From Amycolatopsis rubida (GTDB lineage: Bacteria; Actinomycetota; Actinomycetes; Mycobacteriales; Pseudonocardiaceae), in NCBI RefSeq assembly GCF_900115345.1, contig NZ_FOWC01000002.1:496001-560000 (forward strand): 64,000 nucleotides of DNA, read 5' to 3'. This document shows positions 29,393 through 37,393 of this stretch, in pieces (within the stretch, counting starts at the first letter, position 1; each line of letters starts with the position of its first letter). The translations under genes and the position numbers were made by a program. The notes under the pieces were generated by a model. The model was not told the DNA's origin. It saw only the letters and a list, made by a program, of their open reading frames with translations, and did not search any database.

Positions 29393-30688
29393 ATGGCGTC
29401 CACTAGAAAGCTTCCGTCCGGCAGATACCAGGGTCGCTACCGCGACGCCGCTGGCGTCGACCAGTCGGCAGGCACATTCACCCAGGAAGCGCAAGCGCTG
29501 CGGGAGGCCGGACGCCGCGAGGCGGAGTCACGGGAGCCGGGTGCGCTCGACGTGAAGGGCGCGAAGATCCAGTGGGGCGCGTGGTTCGACCTGTGGCACG
29601 GCAGCCGATCGCTGGCGTTCGCGACGGATGAGAACTACCGGTCCATCGCTGGCAACTGGCTGATGAAGGAGTGGTCGACCACGAGACTGGCGGACATCAC
29701 CCCGATGTCCATCGAACGCTGGAAGAAGAAGCTGACGACCCCGAAGAAACGGGGCGAGAAGCCGCCGTGCCCGCCGTGGACGTTCCGGTCTGCGCTGATG
29801 CTGCTGAAGACGAGCCTGAACGCGGCTGTCGACGACAAGCGTCTGGCGTCCAGTCCGGCGAAGAGCGTCGAGTACCCGGATCTGCCGCAGGGCCTTGAGC
29901 GGTACCTGACTCCGGACGAGGTGGACGCGATCACGTGGGCGCTGGACGGCCCGAACGCGCTGCTCGTGCGACTCGGGGTGGAGACGGGTCTGCGGTTCGG
30001 GGAGATCGCGGGGCTGCACTGGCACCGCCTCGACCTGAAACGCGGCGCGATCAGGGTGGTGGAGAAGTTCGATCAGAAGTCCTACATGATCGACCCGGTG
30101 CCGAAGGACAAGGAGGAGCGCACCGTCCCGCTGCCGTCGGATCTTGTCGGGAAGCTGATCGCCCACCGGGACCACACCGAGCAGCGCGCGACGTGCGGGC
30201 TGGTGCACCGGGTCGGCGAATGCCAGGGCGACATCCTCTTCCGCGGCGCGCGCGGCGCGCCGTTGAAGTCGAACGACTGGGGCAAGACGATCTGGCGGAA
30301 GGCCCTCGACCGCGCGGGCATCGAGGGCCGGGTGCGGCCGCACGACATGCGACACACCTACGCCTCGTGGCTGATCCAGGAGGGCGTGTCGCTGCCGGAG
30401 ATCGCGCGCGTCATGGGGCACTCGGACGTCGAGGTGACCCAGCGGTACGCGCACCTGAGCGACGACGGTTTCGAGACCGTTCGGACCGCGCTTGAGCGAC
30501 GAACCGGGCAATCCCCGACGGACGAACCGGACCCGTCAGCGGATGTGGCCGCTCTGGCTCGGCGGCTCGCCGCCGTGGAGACCGCACTGGCGGAACTGAC
30601 CGCGGGGCGTGCCACACCGTTTGCCACAGGCGCGGGCTTAACCGGGCTTATTCCGGCTGATTCGATGATCACCGAACAAGCCGTCTGA
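29393..30688 (+). CDS. int: Tyrosine-type site-specific integrase
   Basis: A 431-residue recombinase. The N-terminus has an AP2-like arm-binding domain (MASTRKLPSGRYQGRYRDAA) and a SAM-like core-binding domain (about 60-160). The catalytic domain shows GLRFGEIAGLHW (first Arg), a Lys in the beta hairpin, HDMRHTYASWL (His-x-x-Arg) and GHSDVEVTQRYAHL with the nucleophilic Tyr. The C-terminus has a helical AALARRLAAVETALAELTAG. The start at ATG 29393 has GGGGG upstream. The gene points to the attachment junction 60 nt downstream and integrates into a tRNA 3' end. Confidence 0.95.
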   Translation: MASTRKLPSGRYQGRYRDAAGVDQSAGTFTQEAQALREAGRREAESREPGALDVKGAKIQWGAWFDLWHGSRSLAFATDENYRSIAGNWLMKEWSTTRLADITPMSIERWKKKLTTPKKRGEKPPCPPWTFRSALMLLKTSLNAAVDDKRLASSPAKSVEYPDLPQGLERYLTPDEVDAITWALDGPNALLVRLGVETGLRFGEIAGLHWHRLDLKRGAIRVVEKFDQKSYMIDPVPKDKEERTVPLPSDLVGKLIAHRDHTEQRATCGLVHRVGECQGDILFRGARGAPLKSNDWGKTIWRKALDRAGIEGRVRPHDMRHTYASWLIQEGVSLPEIARVMGHSDVEVTQRYAHLSDDGFETVRTALERRTGQSPTDEPDPSADVAALARRLAAVETALAELTAGRATPFATGAGLTGLIPADSMITEQAV

Positions 30689-30748
30689 CCTGCGCGGGAA
30701 CACACAAACTTAGGCATGATTACCGAGGCTGATTCCCGGGAACCTAGG

Positions 30749-30786
30749 TCCGTGCCAGTGAGAGTTCGAGTCTCTCCGGCCCCACC
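30749..30786 (+). other. Int-proximal attachment junction (tRNA 3' fragment)
   Basis: GAGAG-TTCGAGT-CTCTC (30760-30776) is a perfect T arm, followed by CGGCCCC (acceptor strand, 30777-30783), A and CC. No D or anticodon arm precedes it. This is the 3' part of a tRNA left at one prophage end, with the intact tRNA expected left of the window on the plus strand. The exact core length cannot be fixed without the other end. Confidence 0.75.
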
Positions 30787-30840
30787 CCGGCCGCCACCCC
30801 CGCACCTTCAGCGCGCCCCCGTGCCCAGTGGGCTTTGGCT

Positions 30841-30895
30841 GTCCGGGAGGGGGAGACCCTGAGGGAATCTGATTCCCTCAGGGTTCCCTCACGGA
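30841..30895. terminator. Palindromic element, family A, between prophage and host genes
   Basis: A perfect 14-bp stem (ACCCTGAGGGAATC at 30856-30869 with 30871-30884) with a 1-nt loop is extended outward by GTCCG/CGGAC and GAGGG/CCCTC pairings. It lies between the attachment junction and the end of the MerR gene. The same core GGGAATC-GATTCCC is found at 46585 and 48675. Probable bidirectional terminator. Confidence 0.7.
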
Positions 30896-30935
30896 CATCT
30901 CAGTCGTTGGTGCGCGGAGCCGGGTCAGCACAGCG

Positions 30936-31301
30936 TCAATCGCAGGCAACCCCGCCGCGCGCAGCGCTCGCCCGCGAAGCCAGCTGCTCCCGTGCCCGCG
31001 TCAACGCAGCGATCCGCTCGTCCAAAACCGCCAACCGCCGATCCACCAGCGCCACCGCGCTCGAGGACAGCCGCCGTGCGGGCAGGTCTCCCTGCAGGCA
31101 CGAGCCCAACGGCCGGATGTCTTCCATCGTGAGCCCCGAGTCGAGCAGGTAGCGGATGTTCGCCACCCGCTCGATCGCGGACTCGTCGTAGTGCCGGTAC
31201 CCGTTGCGGGAGCGGGCCGCGGTCAGCAAGCCCTGCTCCTCGTAGAACCTCAGCGCCCTGGTCGTCACGCCGGTGGCCTTCGCCAGCTCTCCGATCCGCA
31301 C
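30936..31301 (-). CDS. MerR-family transcriptional regulator
   Basis: A 121-residue regulator from a GTG at 31301. MRIGELAKATGVTTRALRFY then EEQGLLTAARSRNGYRHYDE is the MerR winged HTH; a long dimerisation helix follows (AVALVDRRLAVLDERIAALT). No effector-binding domain or metal-binding Cys cluster is present except one Cys in GSCLQGD. It lies 18 nt behind the SDR gene and probably controls it through the promoter at 32087-32115. Confidence 0.9.
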   Translation of the reverse strand: MRIGELAKATGVTTRALRFYEEQGLLTAARSRNGYRHYDESAIERVANIRYLLDSGLTMEDIRPLGSCLQGDLPARRLSSSAVALVDRRLAVLDERIAALTRAREQLASRASAARGGVACD

Positions 31302-31319
31302 CGACCCGAGCGTACGCCG

Positions 31320-32075
31320 CTAAGCGATCACTGCGCCGCCGTCGACGGGCATCACGACGCCGGTGATGTACTCCGCTCCGGGGCTGGCGAGCTGCACGAT
31401 CCAGTGCGCGACTTCTTCCGGACGGGCCAGCCGCCCCAGCGGCACCATTTCCCGCAGCATTTCGTGCTGCGCCTGGGATTGTTCGGCAGTCAGGCCCTCG
31501 CGGGCGTAGATCTCGGTGGCGACCGGGCCGGGTGCTACCGCGGTGACGCGGATGCCGCGCGGGGCGAGTTGCACTGCCCAGCTTCGGGTCAGCGACTCCA
31601 GCGCGGCTTTCGTCGCCGCGTAGAACTCCCGGCCGGCCATCGGCCAGCCGCGCTGGCCGATCGCGGTCGTCACGTTGACCACCACACCCTCGCTCAGGTG
31701 CGGCAGCGCGGCCTGCACCAGATGGACCGGCGCGAGCAGGTTCGTCGCCACCACCCCGTCGAACGCGCCGGGCTTGATTTCGCCCAGCGCGGCCGGTTCG
31801 ACGATGCCGGCGTTGTTCACCAGCACGTCGATCCGGCCGAATTCGGCAAGCGTCGCAGCGATAATCGTCTCCGCGGCACCAGCCTCGGTGATGTCGGCGG
31901 CGAACGGGCGGATCCGCGAGAAGCCCTCCGCGGTTTCGGCGAGCCGCTCCGCGGTGCGGCCGACGACGAGGACGTTCGCGCCTCGCCGGGCGAACTCGCG
32001 CGCGGTGACCTGTCCGATGCCCGTTCCGCCGCCGGTGACGATCACGGCCTTGCCTTCAAACTGTCCTTCACTCAT
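31320..32075 (-). CDS. Short-chain dehydrogenase/reductase (SDR)
   Basis: A 251-residue NAD(P)-dependent oxidoreductase. The cofactor motif is VTGGGTGIGQ, followed by VGRTAERL; NNAGIVEP is the NAG motif. The catalytic Tyr-x-x-x-Lys is FYAATKAALE, with Thr-rich VVNVTTAIGQR in place of the usual Ser segment. The C-terminus has PVDGGAVIA. The substrate cannot be told. It forms an operon with the MerR regulator downstream. Confidence 0.9.
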   Translation of the reverse strand: MSEGQFEGKAVIVTGGGTGIGQVTAREFARRGANVLVVGRTAERLAETAEGFSRIRPFAADITEAGAAETIIAATLAEFGRIDVLVNNAGIVEPAALGEIKPGAFDGVVATNLLAPVHLVQAALPHLSEGVVVNVTTAIGQRGWPMAGREFYAATKAALESLTRSWAVQLAPRGIRVTAVAPGPVATEIYAREGLTAEQSQAQHEMLREMVPLGRLARPEEVAHWIVQLASPGAEYITGVVMPVDGGAVIA

Positions 32076-32086
32076 GTCATCCGACG

Positions 32087-32115
32087 CTAAACATTGCCGT
32101 ATGCGTGAAGGTCAA
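32087..32115 (-). promoter_or_regulatory. MerR-type promoter of the SDR-merR operon
   Basis: Minus strand TTGACC (32115-32110), then TTCACGCATACGGCAAT and GTTTAG. CTTGACCTTCACG is the half-site common to promoters of actinobacterial MerR/SDR-type operons, and the SDR start lies 12 nt beyond the -10. Likely bound by the MerR protein at 30936. Confidence 0.5.
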
Positions 32116-32120
32116 GCCGC

Positions 32121-32711
32121 TCAGCGCACGCGGTCGTAAACCAGGGCCACTTCGCCGAGGTCTCCGGTCTCCTGGTACGCGACTGTCCACTTAGTACCCG
32201 GAAGGCCGTCGTCGAACAGCCGCGGGCCGCCGCCGGCGATCTGCGGGCAGATGGTCAGGTACAGCCGGTCGACCAGGTCCTCGGCCAGCAGCGCCTTGAT
32301 CACGCTGACGCTGCTGTTGACCAGGATGTCGCCCTCGCCGTCGGCCTTCAGCGAGGCGACGACCTCGGCGGCGGGCGCGTTCACGATGCGCGTGCGCTCC
32401 CACGGCGACTCGGCGAGCGTGCTCGACAGGACCACCTTTTCCGTGTCCACCAGCCATTTCGCGTAGCCGCGGTCGCGCGGGTCGGCGTTTTCGTCGGCGG
32501 CGACGGCCGGCCAGAAGCCGAGGAAGCCTTCCGCGCTGCGGCGGCCGAGCAGCGCGGTCGTCGCGTTCGCCCAGATGCGGCTCATCTGGTTGCGGGCGGT
32601 TTCGGTGGTCATGTACGGGATGATCGCGCTCATGTCGCCGGGGCCTTCCGGGCCGTGGCAGCGGCCGTCGAGGGTCAGGGCGAGGTTGGCGGTGACCCGA
32701 CGCTCGGTCAT
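32121..32711 (-). CDS. Dihydrofolate reductase-like (RibD C-terminal fold) protein
   Basis: A 196-residue protein. RRVTANLALTLDGRCHGPEG at the N-terminus, TALLGRRSAEGFLGFWP in the middle and a C-terminal SVIKALLAEDLVDRLYLTIC with PQIAGGGPRLFDD are those of the DHFR/RibD-C superfamily of NADPH-binding reductases. Substrate unknown; most members near ArsR-type regulators have no known reaction. The ATG overlaps the stop of the ArsR-SRPBCC gene (ATGA). Confidence 0.85.
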   Translation of the reverse strand: MTERRVTANLALTLDGRCHGPEGPGDMSAIIPYMTTETARNQMSRIWANATTALLGRRSAEGFLGFWPAVAADENADPRDRGYAKWLVDTEKVVLSSTLAESPWERTRIVNAPAAEVVASLKADGEGDILVNSSVSVIKALLAEDLVDRLYLTICPQIAGGGPRLFDDGLPGTKWTVAYQETGDLGEVALVYDRVR

Positions 32712-33517
32712 GACTGGGTGTCCTTTCGAGTGATGACTTCGGTGAGATGGTCGAGGACCTGTCCCCAGCCGGTTTCGATTCCGGCGACGGCGGACACGGC
32801 CCCGGCCGTCGTCGCACTGATCTCCAGCCCCAGCCGCAGCCGGGTGCCGCCGTTCGCGGCGGCGGCGAGGGCGAGGTCGTAGTGGCCGCTGAACGCGACG
32901 GCTCCGGCCGTGTCCAGCACCGACAGGTCGAACACGAGCCGCTCGGTTTCGCTAGCGGCCCGGACCTGCCCTTCCGAGCGGTAAGTGCCTTCGGCGTCGC
33001 GGTAGGCGAGAACGACACGCCCGCCCGGCTCCGGTTCGAGGACACACTCGGTGACAGTCAGGGACGGCGGGACCCACCACGACGCCAGCAGCCCGGCGTC
33101 CGTCCAGTGCCGCCAAACCGTTTCCGGCGGCACCGGCAGCTCGCGCTCGAAGGAGAACGCGCGGCCGTCAGCCCAGCGATCCTCGTCCGCAGCCGCGGTT
33201 TCGGCTTCGATCGCCGCGCGGTAACGGTCGAGCACGTCGCGCTCCCCCGCATGCGCCTCGATCGTCGCGGCCAACTTGTGGAGCTGGCCCGCGAACTCCC
33301 GCAGCGGAGCCGCTTCGGCCGCGTAGACCCGCCGCTGCCCGAGCGGGGCCATGGTGACCAGGCCGGCGCGGGCAAGGGCCTGCAGGTGCTTGGTCGTCTG
33401 CGGCTGCCGCAGCCCAGTCAGCTCAACCAGTTCGCCGACCGATCGCGGCCGCTGCGCGAGCAGTTCGACCAGCTGCCACCTGGTGGTGTCTGCGAGTGCT
33501 GAGGCGATCCCGTCCAT
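32708..33517 (-). CDS. ArsR HTH fused to an SRPBCC (AHSA1) domain
   Basis: A 269-residue fusion. Residues 1-75 are an ArsR winged HTH (MDGIASALADTTRWQLVELL, SVGELVELTGLRQPQTTKHL, GLVTMAPLGQRRVYAAE). Residues 115-265 are an AHSA1/SRPBCC ligand-binding domain (FSFERELPVPPETVWRHWTD, LLASWWVPPSLTVTE, GWGQVLDHLTEVI). No ArsR metal-binding Cys motif is seen, so the ligand is probably an organic molecule held in the SRPBCC cavity. It heads the operon with the DHFR-like gene. Confidence 0.9.
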   Translation of the reverse strand: MDGIASALADTTRWQLVELLAQRPRSVGELVELTGLRQPQTTKHLQALARAGLVTMAPLGQRRVYAAEAAPLREFAGQLHKLAATIEAHAGERDVLDRYRAAIEAETAAADEDRWADGRAFSFERELPVPPETVWRHWTDAGLLASWWVPPSLTVTECVLEPEPGGRVVLAYRDAEGTYRSEGQVRAASETERLVFDLSVLDTAGAVAFSGHYDLALAAAANGGTRLRLGLEISATTAGAVSAVAGIETGWGQVLDHLTEVITRKDTQS

Positions 33518-33526
33518 ACCGCAAAG

Positions 33527-33544
33527 TATTCATCACATCGAATA
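33527..33544. promoter_or_regulatory. Candidate ArsR operator
   Basis: TATTC-ATCACATC-GAATA is an inverted repeat 10 nt upstream of the ArsR-SRPBCC start at 33517. ArsR-type sites are AT-rich imperfect dyads overlapping the promoter of their own gene, as here. Identification is by symmetry and position. Confidence 0.45.
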
Positions 33545-33564
33545 TTCGCGTCAAGGAATTCTTC

Positions 33565-34629
33565 TTACCTCGGCAGCAGCCGGGCGGCGAGGTTGCGGAC
33601 CGCCAGGCCCCGTTTCGTGCGCGGGACCAGCATCGAAGCCGCCACCTGAACCCCGCGCTGCTTGGGCTTCACGCGCGCTCGATGGGCCGCCTCGTAGCGC
33701 GCGAACGCCTCGGCGGGGGCACCGTCCGCAAGCGCCGCGGCGAGGGTGTGCGCCCCGACGATCGCGAGACTGGAACCGTCGCCGAGCAGCGAGACGCAGG
33801 ACGCGGCGTCGCCGACCAGCGCGACCCGGCCGCGGTGCCACGTCGGCGGATCGACCACGGCGACCGCGTCGAAGAACACGTCGTCGGCTGCTTCGAAGCG
33901 GGCCAGCAACTCCGGGACTCGCCAGCCGAGACCGCGATAGGCGGCGGACACGATTTCCTTGCCCTGCCCGGAGTCGGGCGCGCGGAAGATGAACGCGACC
34001 CCGGAATTGCCCCGCACCGGATGGATCGCCACGAGCCTGCCGGGGGTGTTCAGCAGGACCACGTCCTCCGGATAGCCGGACGGCTCGCCGAGTGACACCG
34101 TCCCGACATACAGCCCGGCGTGCCGGACGAACTTCTCCTCGACGCCGAACACGAGCCGCCGCACCGCCGAGTGCACCCCGTCCGCGCCGATCACCAGGTC
34201 AAACCGGCGCGGAGCAGCGTGCTCGAAGGTCACGTCGACCCCGCCGTCGTCCTGCTGCAACGCGGTGACGGTGTCGCCGAAGAGAATCTCCGCGTCGTCG
34301 CGCGCCGATTCGTACAGTGCGGAGGCGAGGTCGGCTCGCGGGACCTCGATTTCTTTGCGCACCGCCATTCGCACTGTGGTCACCGAACGCCCGCGCGCGT
34401 TGAGCACTCGCAGCCGCTTCGCGTGCGTCGCGACTTCGCGCAGCCGCGGCACGACACCCATCGCGTCGGCCACCTCCATCGCGCCCGCGCGGACGTCCAC
34501 CGGGTTGCCGCTGCTGCGCTGCCCAGTCGCCCGTTCCACGACGGTCGGCCGGAAACCGTTGCGCGCCAGCCAGAACGCGAGGGTCGAGCCAGCGATCCCG
34601 GCACCGCACACGAGCACGTCACGAGTCAT
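33565..34629 (-). CDS. FAD-dependent monooxygenase (TetX/PHBH-like)
   Basis: A 354-residue flavoprotein. The dinucleotide-binding motif is VLVCGAGIAGSTLAFWLARN near the start, the DG motif IGADGVHSAVRR at about 155, and the second FAD motif RVALVGDAASCVSLLGDGSS near 275. The order and length fit group A aromatic hydroxylases including tetracycline-inactivating TetX; the substrate cannot be inferred. The ATG at 34629 has a leaderless-type promoter. The divergent TetR gene probably regulates it, as is usual for drug-modifying oxygenases. Confidence 0.9.
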   Translation of the reverse strand: MTRDVLVCGAGIAGSTLAFWLARNGFRPTVVERATGQRSSGNPVDVRAGAMEVADAMGVVPRLREVATHAKRLRVLNARGRSVTTVRMAVRKEIEVPRADLASALYESARDDAEILFGDTVTALQQDDGGVDVTFEHAAPRRFDLVIGADGVHSAVRRLVFGVEEKFVRHAGLYVGTVSLGEPSGYPEDVVLLNTPGRLVAIHPVRGNSGVAFIFRAPDSGQGKEIVSAAYRGLGWRVPELLARFEAADDVFFDAVAVVDPPTWHRGRVALVGDAASCVSLLGDGSSLAIVGAHTLAAALADGAPAEAFARYEAAHRARVKPKQRGVQVAASMLVPRTKRGLAVRNLAARLLPR

Positions 34630-34704
34630 GCGTCCGAATATAACCGCACTCAGTGCAGATTTGCAATGAGTGCCGGTTTGCACTCGATGCCGTATACTTG
34701 CGCC
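34630..34704. promoter_or_regulatory. Divergent promoters and candidate TetR operators
   Basis: Minus-strand promoter: TTGCAA (34666-34661), 18 nt, TATATT (34642-34637), then 7 nt to the monooxygenase ATG. Plus-strand -10 TATACT (34693-34698) ends 6 nt before the tetR ATG. Repeated GAGTGC/GCACTC half-sites occur: GCACTCAGTGC (34646) and GAGTGC-CGGTTT-GCACTC (34669-34686). These dyads overlap both promoters and are probable binding sites of the TetR protein. Confidence 0.6.
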
Positions 34705-35304
34705 ATGTCGCTCCGTGAACGCAAGCGCGCCCGCACGCGCCAGGCCCTGATCGACGCGGCCATGGACCTCTTCGAGCGCAACGGCTACGACGAGACGACA
34801 ATCGCTGACATCGCCGCCGCCGCCGAGATCGGCACGCGCACGTTCTTCAGCTACTTCGCCAGCAAGGAAGAACTGCTGTTCCCGGACGCCGAGAGCCGGG
34901 TGCAGGCGTTGCTCCAGGCTCTCGCGAACCGCGCCCCGGACGACCGGCCGATCGACCTGCTGGTCCGCGTCCTCGCCGACGGCGGCGAGGTCAGCAACGA
35001 CATCATCGGCAAGCTGACCCCGTTGCGGATGCGGCTGCTCCAGACCGTGCCCGCCATCCAGGGCCGGGCGCTGCAGATCCAGTTCAACGCCGAGCGCCGG
35101 ATCGCCGAAATCCTCGCCGAAGCCTTTCCCGAAGAACTCGACGACCTCACCGCCCGCACGTTGACCGGCGCGTTCGCCGGCGCGGTGCGCGGAGCGTCGC
35201 AGGCCATGCTCGACCGCACCGGCGAGCTGCCTCCCGAGCAGCGAGCCGAAGCGACCCGGCAGGCCATCGTGACGACGCTCGCGCCGCTGCTCAAGCGTGA
35301 CTGA
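34705..35304 (+). CDS. TetR-family transcriptional regulator
   Basis: A 199-residue repressor. The N-terminal HTH reads RERKRARTRQALIDAAMDLF, ERNGYDETTIADIAAAAEIG and TRTFFSYFASKEELLF. The C-terminal ligand domain is helical (about 60-199, with DDLTARTLTGAFAGAVRGAS). The ATG at 34705 is 6 nt from a TATACT -10 box, so the message is probably leaderless. Divergent from the FAD monooxygenase, its likely target. The last 14 nt overlap the convergent hydrolase gene. Confidence 0.9.
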   Translation: MSLRERKRARTRQALIDAAMDLFERNGYDETTIADIAAAAEIGTRTFFSYFASKEELLFPDAESRVQALLQALANRAPDDRPIDLLVRVLADGGEVSNDIIGKLTPLRMRLLQTVPAIQGRALQIQFNAERRIAEILAEAFPEELDDLTARTLTGAFAGAVRGASQAMLDRTGELPPEQRAEATRQAIVTTLAPLLKRD

Positions 35305-36190
35305 CGTGCTCCGCGCACAGGCACGCCACCGCGGTGTCGATCCACTCGCGGCCTTCCCACTCCGGATGCCGTTTGATCAGCTCCTCCCGCACCTCCGCGA
35401 TCACGGTCGCCTCGTCCATCGCGGCATCGCGGCGGCGCCAGGTCTCGTCGCGCAGCAGTTCGAGGTAGGCGCGCAGGTCGTCGAGCAGTTCCGGACCGCT
35501 GATGTCGCCGTGGCCGGGCACGACGATTTCGGGTCGCTGCCGCGACAGCTTCCGCATGACCTCGATCCAGCGGATCCCGGACACGTCGGTGTCGTGCGGC
35601 GGGAACCACGGGAAGATCGCGAACTGGCCGGTCTCGGCGAGGTCGCCGGTGAACAGGACGCCCGCGTCCGGGACCGTGACGACCTGGTCGCCCTTGCTGT
35701 GCGCGCGGCCGGTGGCGCGCAGCTGCACGACGCGACCGCCGAGGTCGAGGTCGTGCGATGAGTCGTAGACGAGGTCCGGGGCCGGCAGTTCGACACCGTC
35801 GAGCTGCCGCGCGACCGGCTCCCCCAGACCGCTGAACATCTGCAGGTAACCGGGGCCTTTCGCGGCGAGGTCGGTCGCCTGCGCGCGGTTGACCAGGTAG
35901 GTCGCGGCACCGGAGAAGGTCTGCGCGCCGAACGCGTGCTCGGGGTGGAAATGCGTGGTGGTCAAGTAAATCCGGCGGCCGCGCGCGTACTCGGTGGCGA
36001 ACTTCAGCACGGTTTCCGCGTTGCGCGGTCCCATGCCGGTCTCGACGACGAGCACGGAATGCGTCCCGCCGATGACGCCGACGTTCGGCACCAGCTGCAC
36101 GCCCTGGTTCGGGACCACGACGAGGTCGCGGGCGAGTTCGCGCACCTGGGAGGTCTGCACGACGGGATCGGGATACGGGTAGTCGGCCAT
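35291..36190 (-). CDS. Metallo-beta-lactamase-fold hydrolase
   Basis: A 299-residue hydrolase. The metal-binding motif is TTHFHPEHAFGA, i.e. HxHxEH rather than HxHxDH. Further ligands are in GRAHSKGDQVV, VLFTGDLAE and VPGHGDISG. It resembles the quinoprotein relay / SoxH-type MBL proteins. No signal peptide is visible. RBS GAGGAG lies ahead of the ATG at 36190. It is divergent from a LysR regulator whose predicted box lies between the two genes. Substrate unknown. Confidence 0.85.
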   Translation of the reverse strand: MADYPYPDPVVQTSQVRELARDLVVVPNQGVQLVPNVGVIGGTHSVLVVETGMGPRNAETVLKFATEYARGRRIYLTTTHFHPEHAFGAQTFSGAATYLVNRAQATDLAAKGPGYLQMFSGLGEPVARQLDGVELPAPDLVYDSSHDLDLGGRVVQLRATGRAHSKGDQVVTVPDAGVLFTGDLAETGQFAIFPWFPPHDTDVSGIRWIEVMRKLSRQRPEIVVPGHGDISGPELLDDLRAYLELLRDETWRRRDAAMDEATVIAEVREELIKRHPEWEGREWIDTAVACLCAEHVSHA

Positions 36191-36279
36191 CGCCGGGGCT
36201 CCTCGGAAAGCACGGAATCAGTGACGGTTCCAGTCCAGCGCCGCGCCCGCGCGGTGTCCAAGACCGATCCGCTTTTCCC

Positions 36280-36298
36280 AATACCGCACGGGTATTGT
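36280..36298. promoter_or_regulatory. LysR box overlapping the lysR promoter
   Basis: AATACC-GCACG-GGTATT (36280-36296) is a perfect dyad containing the T-N11-A signature of LysR-type sites. It overlaps TATTGT (36293-36298), the -10 candidate 8 nt before the lysR GTG, and lies 90 nt from the divergent hydrolase start. It fits autorepression plus control of the hydrolase. Confidence 0.65.
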
Positions 36299-36306
36299 CG
36301 CTGGTT

Positions 36307-37179
36307 GTGGATCTCCGTTCACTCCGGTACTTCGTCGCGGTCGCCGAGGAACGCCACTTCGGCCGGGCGGCGGCGCGGCTGCACATGACCCAGCCGCCGC
36401 TGAGCCGCGCGATCAAACAGCTCGAAACCGGCCTCGGCGCGATTCTGCTGGAGCGTTCCCCGTCCGGAGTCACGCTCACCGCCGCCGGAACCGCGCTCTA
36501 CGACGAGGCCCGCACTCTGCTCGCGGGAGCAGACCAGGCCCGCGCGCGGGTCGCCGCGGCCGCCGGGCCGGGAACGCTCACGCTCGGCACCCTCGCCGAC
36601 AGCTCGGAACCGGTCGGGATCCGGCTCGCCGGCGAGTTCCGCGAACGGCATCCGGGCGTCCGGATCAGCGTCCGCGAGTCCGATCTCACCGATCCGGCCA
36701 CCGGCCTGCGCGCCGGGCTCGTGGACGTCGCGCTGACCCGGATTCCGTTCGACACCACCGGAATCCGCACGCACGTGCTGCGCTCCGACCCGATGGGCGT
36801 CGTCCTGCGCGCGGATGATCCGCTGGCCGGACGCGCCGAGGTGCGCCGGGAGGAACTCGCCGACCGGGCGTGGTTCCGGTTCCCGGACGGCACCGACCCG
36901 CGGTGGCGGGAGTTCTGGAGCGGCGGCACCGGCGGCCCGGTCGTGCGGACCGTGCACGAATGCCTGCAAGCCGTGCTGTGGAACGGAACCGTCGGGCTCG
37001 CCCCGCTCGCGCACTCGTTTCCCGAGGGCGTCACGACGGTCCCGCTCGCCGGCTGCCCGCCGAGCCGGCTCGTGGTCGCCTGGCGCGAGGACTCGACGCC
37101 GCCGCTGGTCCGCTCGTTCGTCGAACTCGCCGTGCGCATCGCCGGGCGCGACGGCCGCGAAACCCCCGCGAACCCGTAG
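36307..37179 (+). CDS. LysR-family transcriptional regulator
   Basis: A 290-residue regulator. The HTH is LRSLRYFVAVAEERHFGRAA then ARLHMTQPPLSRAIKQLETG and GAILLERSPSGVTLTAAGTA. The effector domain follows from about 90 (GTLTLGTLADSSEPVGIRLA, ALTRIPFDTTGIRTHVL). The GTG at 36307 is chosen because a -10 box and LysR box end just before it; the frame is open four codons further to a TTG. Divergent from the MBL-fold hydrolase. Confidence 0.9.
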   Translation: MDLRSLRYFVAVAEERHFGRAAARLHMTQPPLSRAIKQLETGLGAILLERSPSGVTLTAAGTALYDEARTLLAGADQARARVAAAAGPGTLTLGTLADSSEPVGIRLAGEFRERHPGVRISVRESDLTDPATGLRAGLVDVALTRIPFDTTGIRTHVLRSDPMGVVLRADDPLAGRAEVRREELADRAWFRFPDGTDPRWREFWSGGTGGPVVRTVHECLQAVLWNGTVGLAPLAHSFPEGVTTVPLAGCPPSRLVVAWREDSTPPLVRSFVELAVRIAGRDGRETPANP

Positions 37180-37210
37180 GCTGGGCCCGGACATCGGGGA
37201 GGTGCAGGCG

Positions 37211-37393
37211 GTGCCGGAACGCAATCCGCTGCGGATCCTGCGCAAATGCGCGGACTGGTTCGAAAACCGCGGCGTGTACATCCCCGGCGAGGAAAGCCGC
37301 GCGGTCGACCCGGTGCGCGACTTCGGCTGGCTCATGGTCGCCTGGGGCGCGGGGGTCGCGGTGTTCATCCTGTTGTTCGCGTTCGCGGTCTGA
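37211..37393 (+). CDS. Small single-pass membrane protein (60 aa)
   Basis: GTG start at 37211 with GGGGAGG 10 nt upstream. The N-terminal 38 residues are charged (PERNPLRILRKCADWFENRG), then one C-terminal hydrophobic span (WLMVAWGAGVAVFILLFAFA) reaching the end. It is tail-anchored in appearance. It lies 31 nt behind lysR but probably is an independent gene. No family recognised. Confidence 0.6.
   Translation: MPERNPLRILRKCADWFENRGVYIPGEESRAVDPVRDFGWLMVAWGAGVAVFILLFAFAV

Larger units (their letters stand above)
1..30786. mobile_element. Temperate siphophage prophage (right-hand part)
   Basis: A contiguous phage genome runs from the left edge to a tRNA 3' fragment at about 30749-30786. It shows, right to left, integrase, repressor/Cro region, antirepressor, a dense operon of small overlapping genes, methyltransferase, HNH, terminase, portal, scaffold, capsid, connectors and the start of a tail gene. 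Almost every gene is on the minus strand; the exceptions are the RHH gene at 16298, the repressor at 28418, a membrane protein at 29028 and the integrase. Tail, lysis and the left attachment site are outside the window, so completeness cannot be judged. One apparent frameshift (near 16740) is the only sign of decay seen. Confidence 0.95.

Noticed and set aside
33496..34095. Plus-strand frame opposite the FAD monooxygenase
   Set aside because: Composition typical of a shadow; the minus strand has all flavoprotein motifs.
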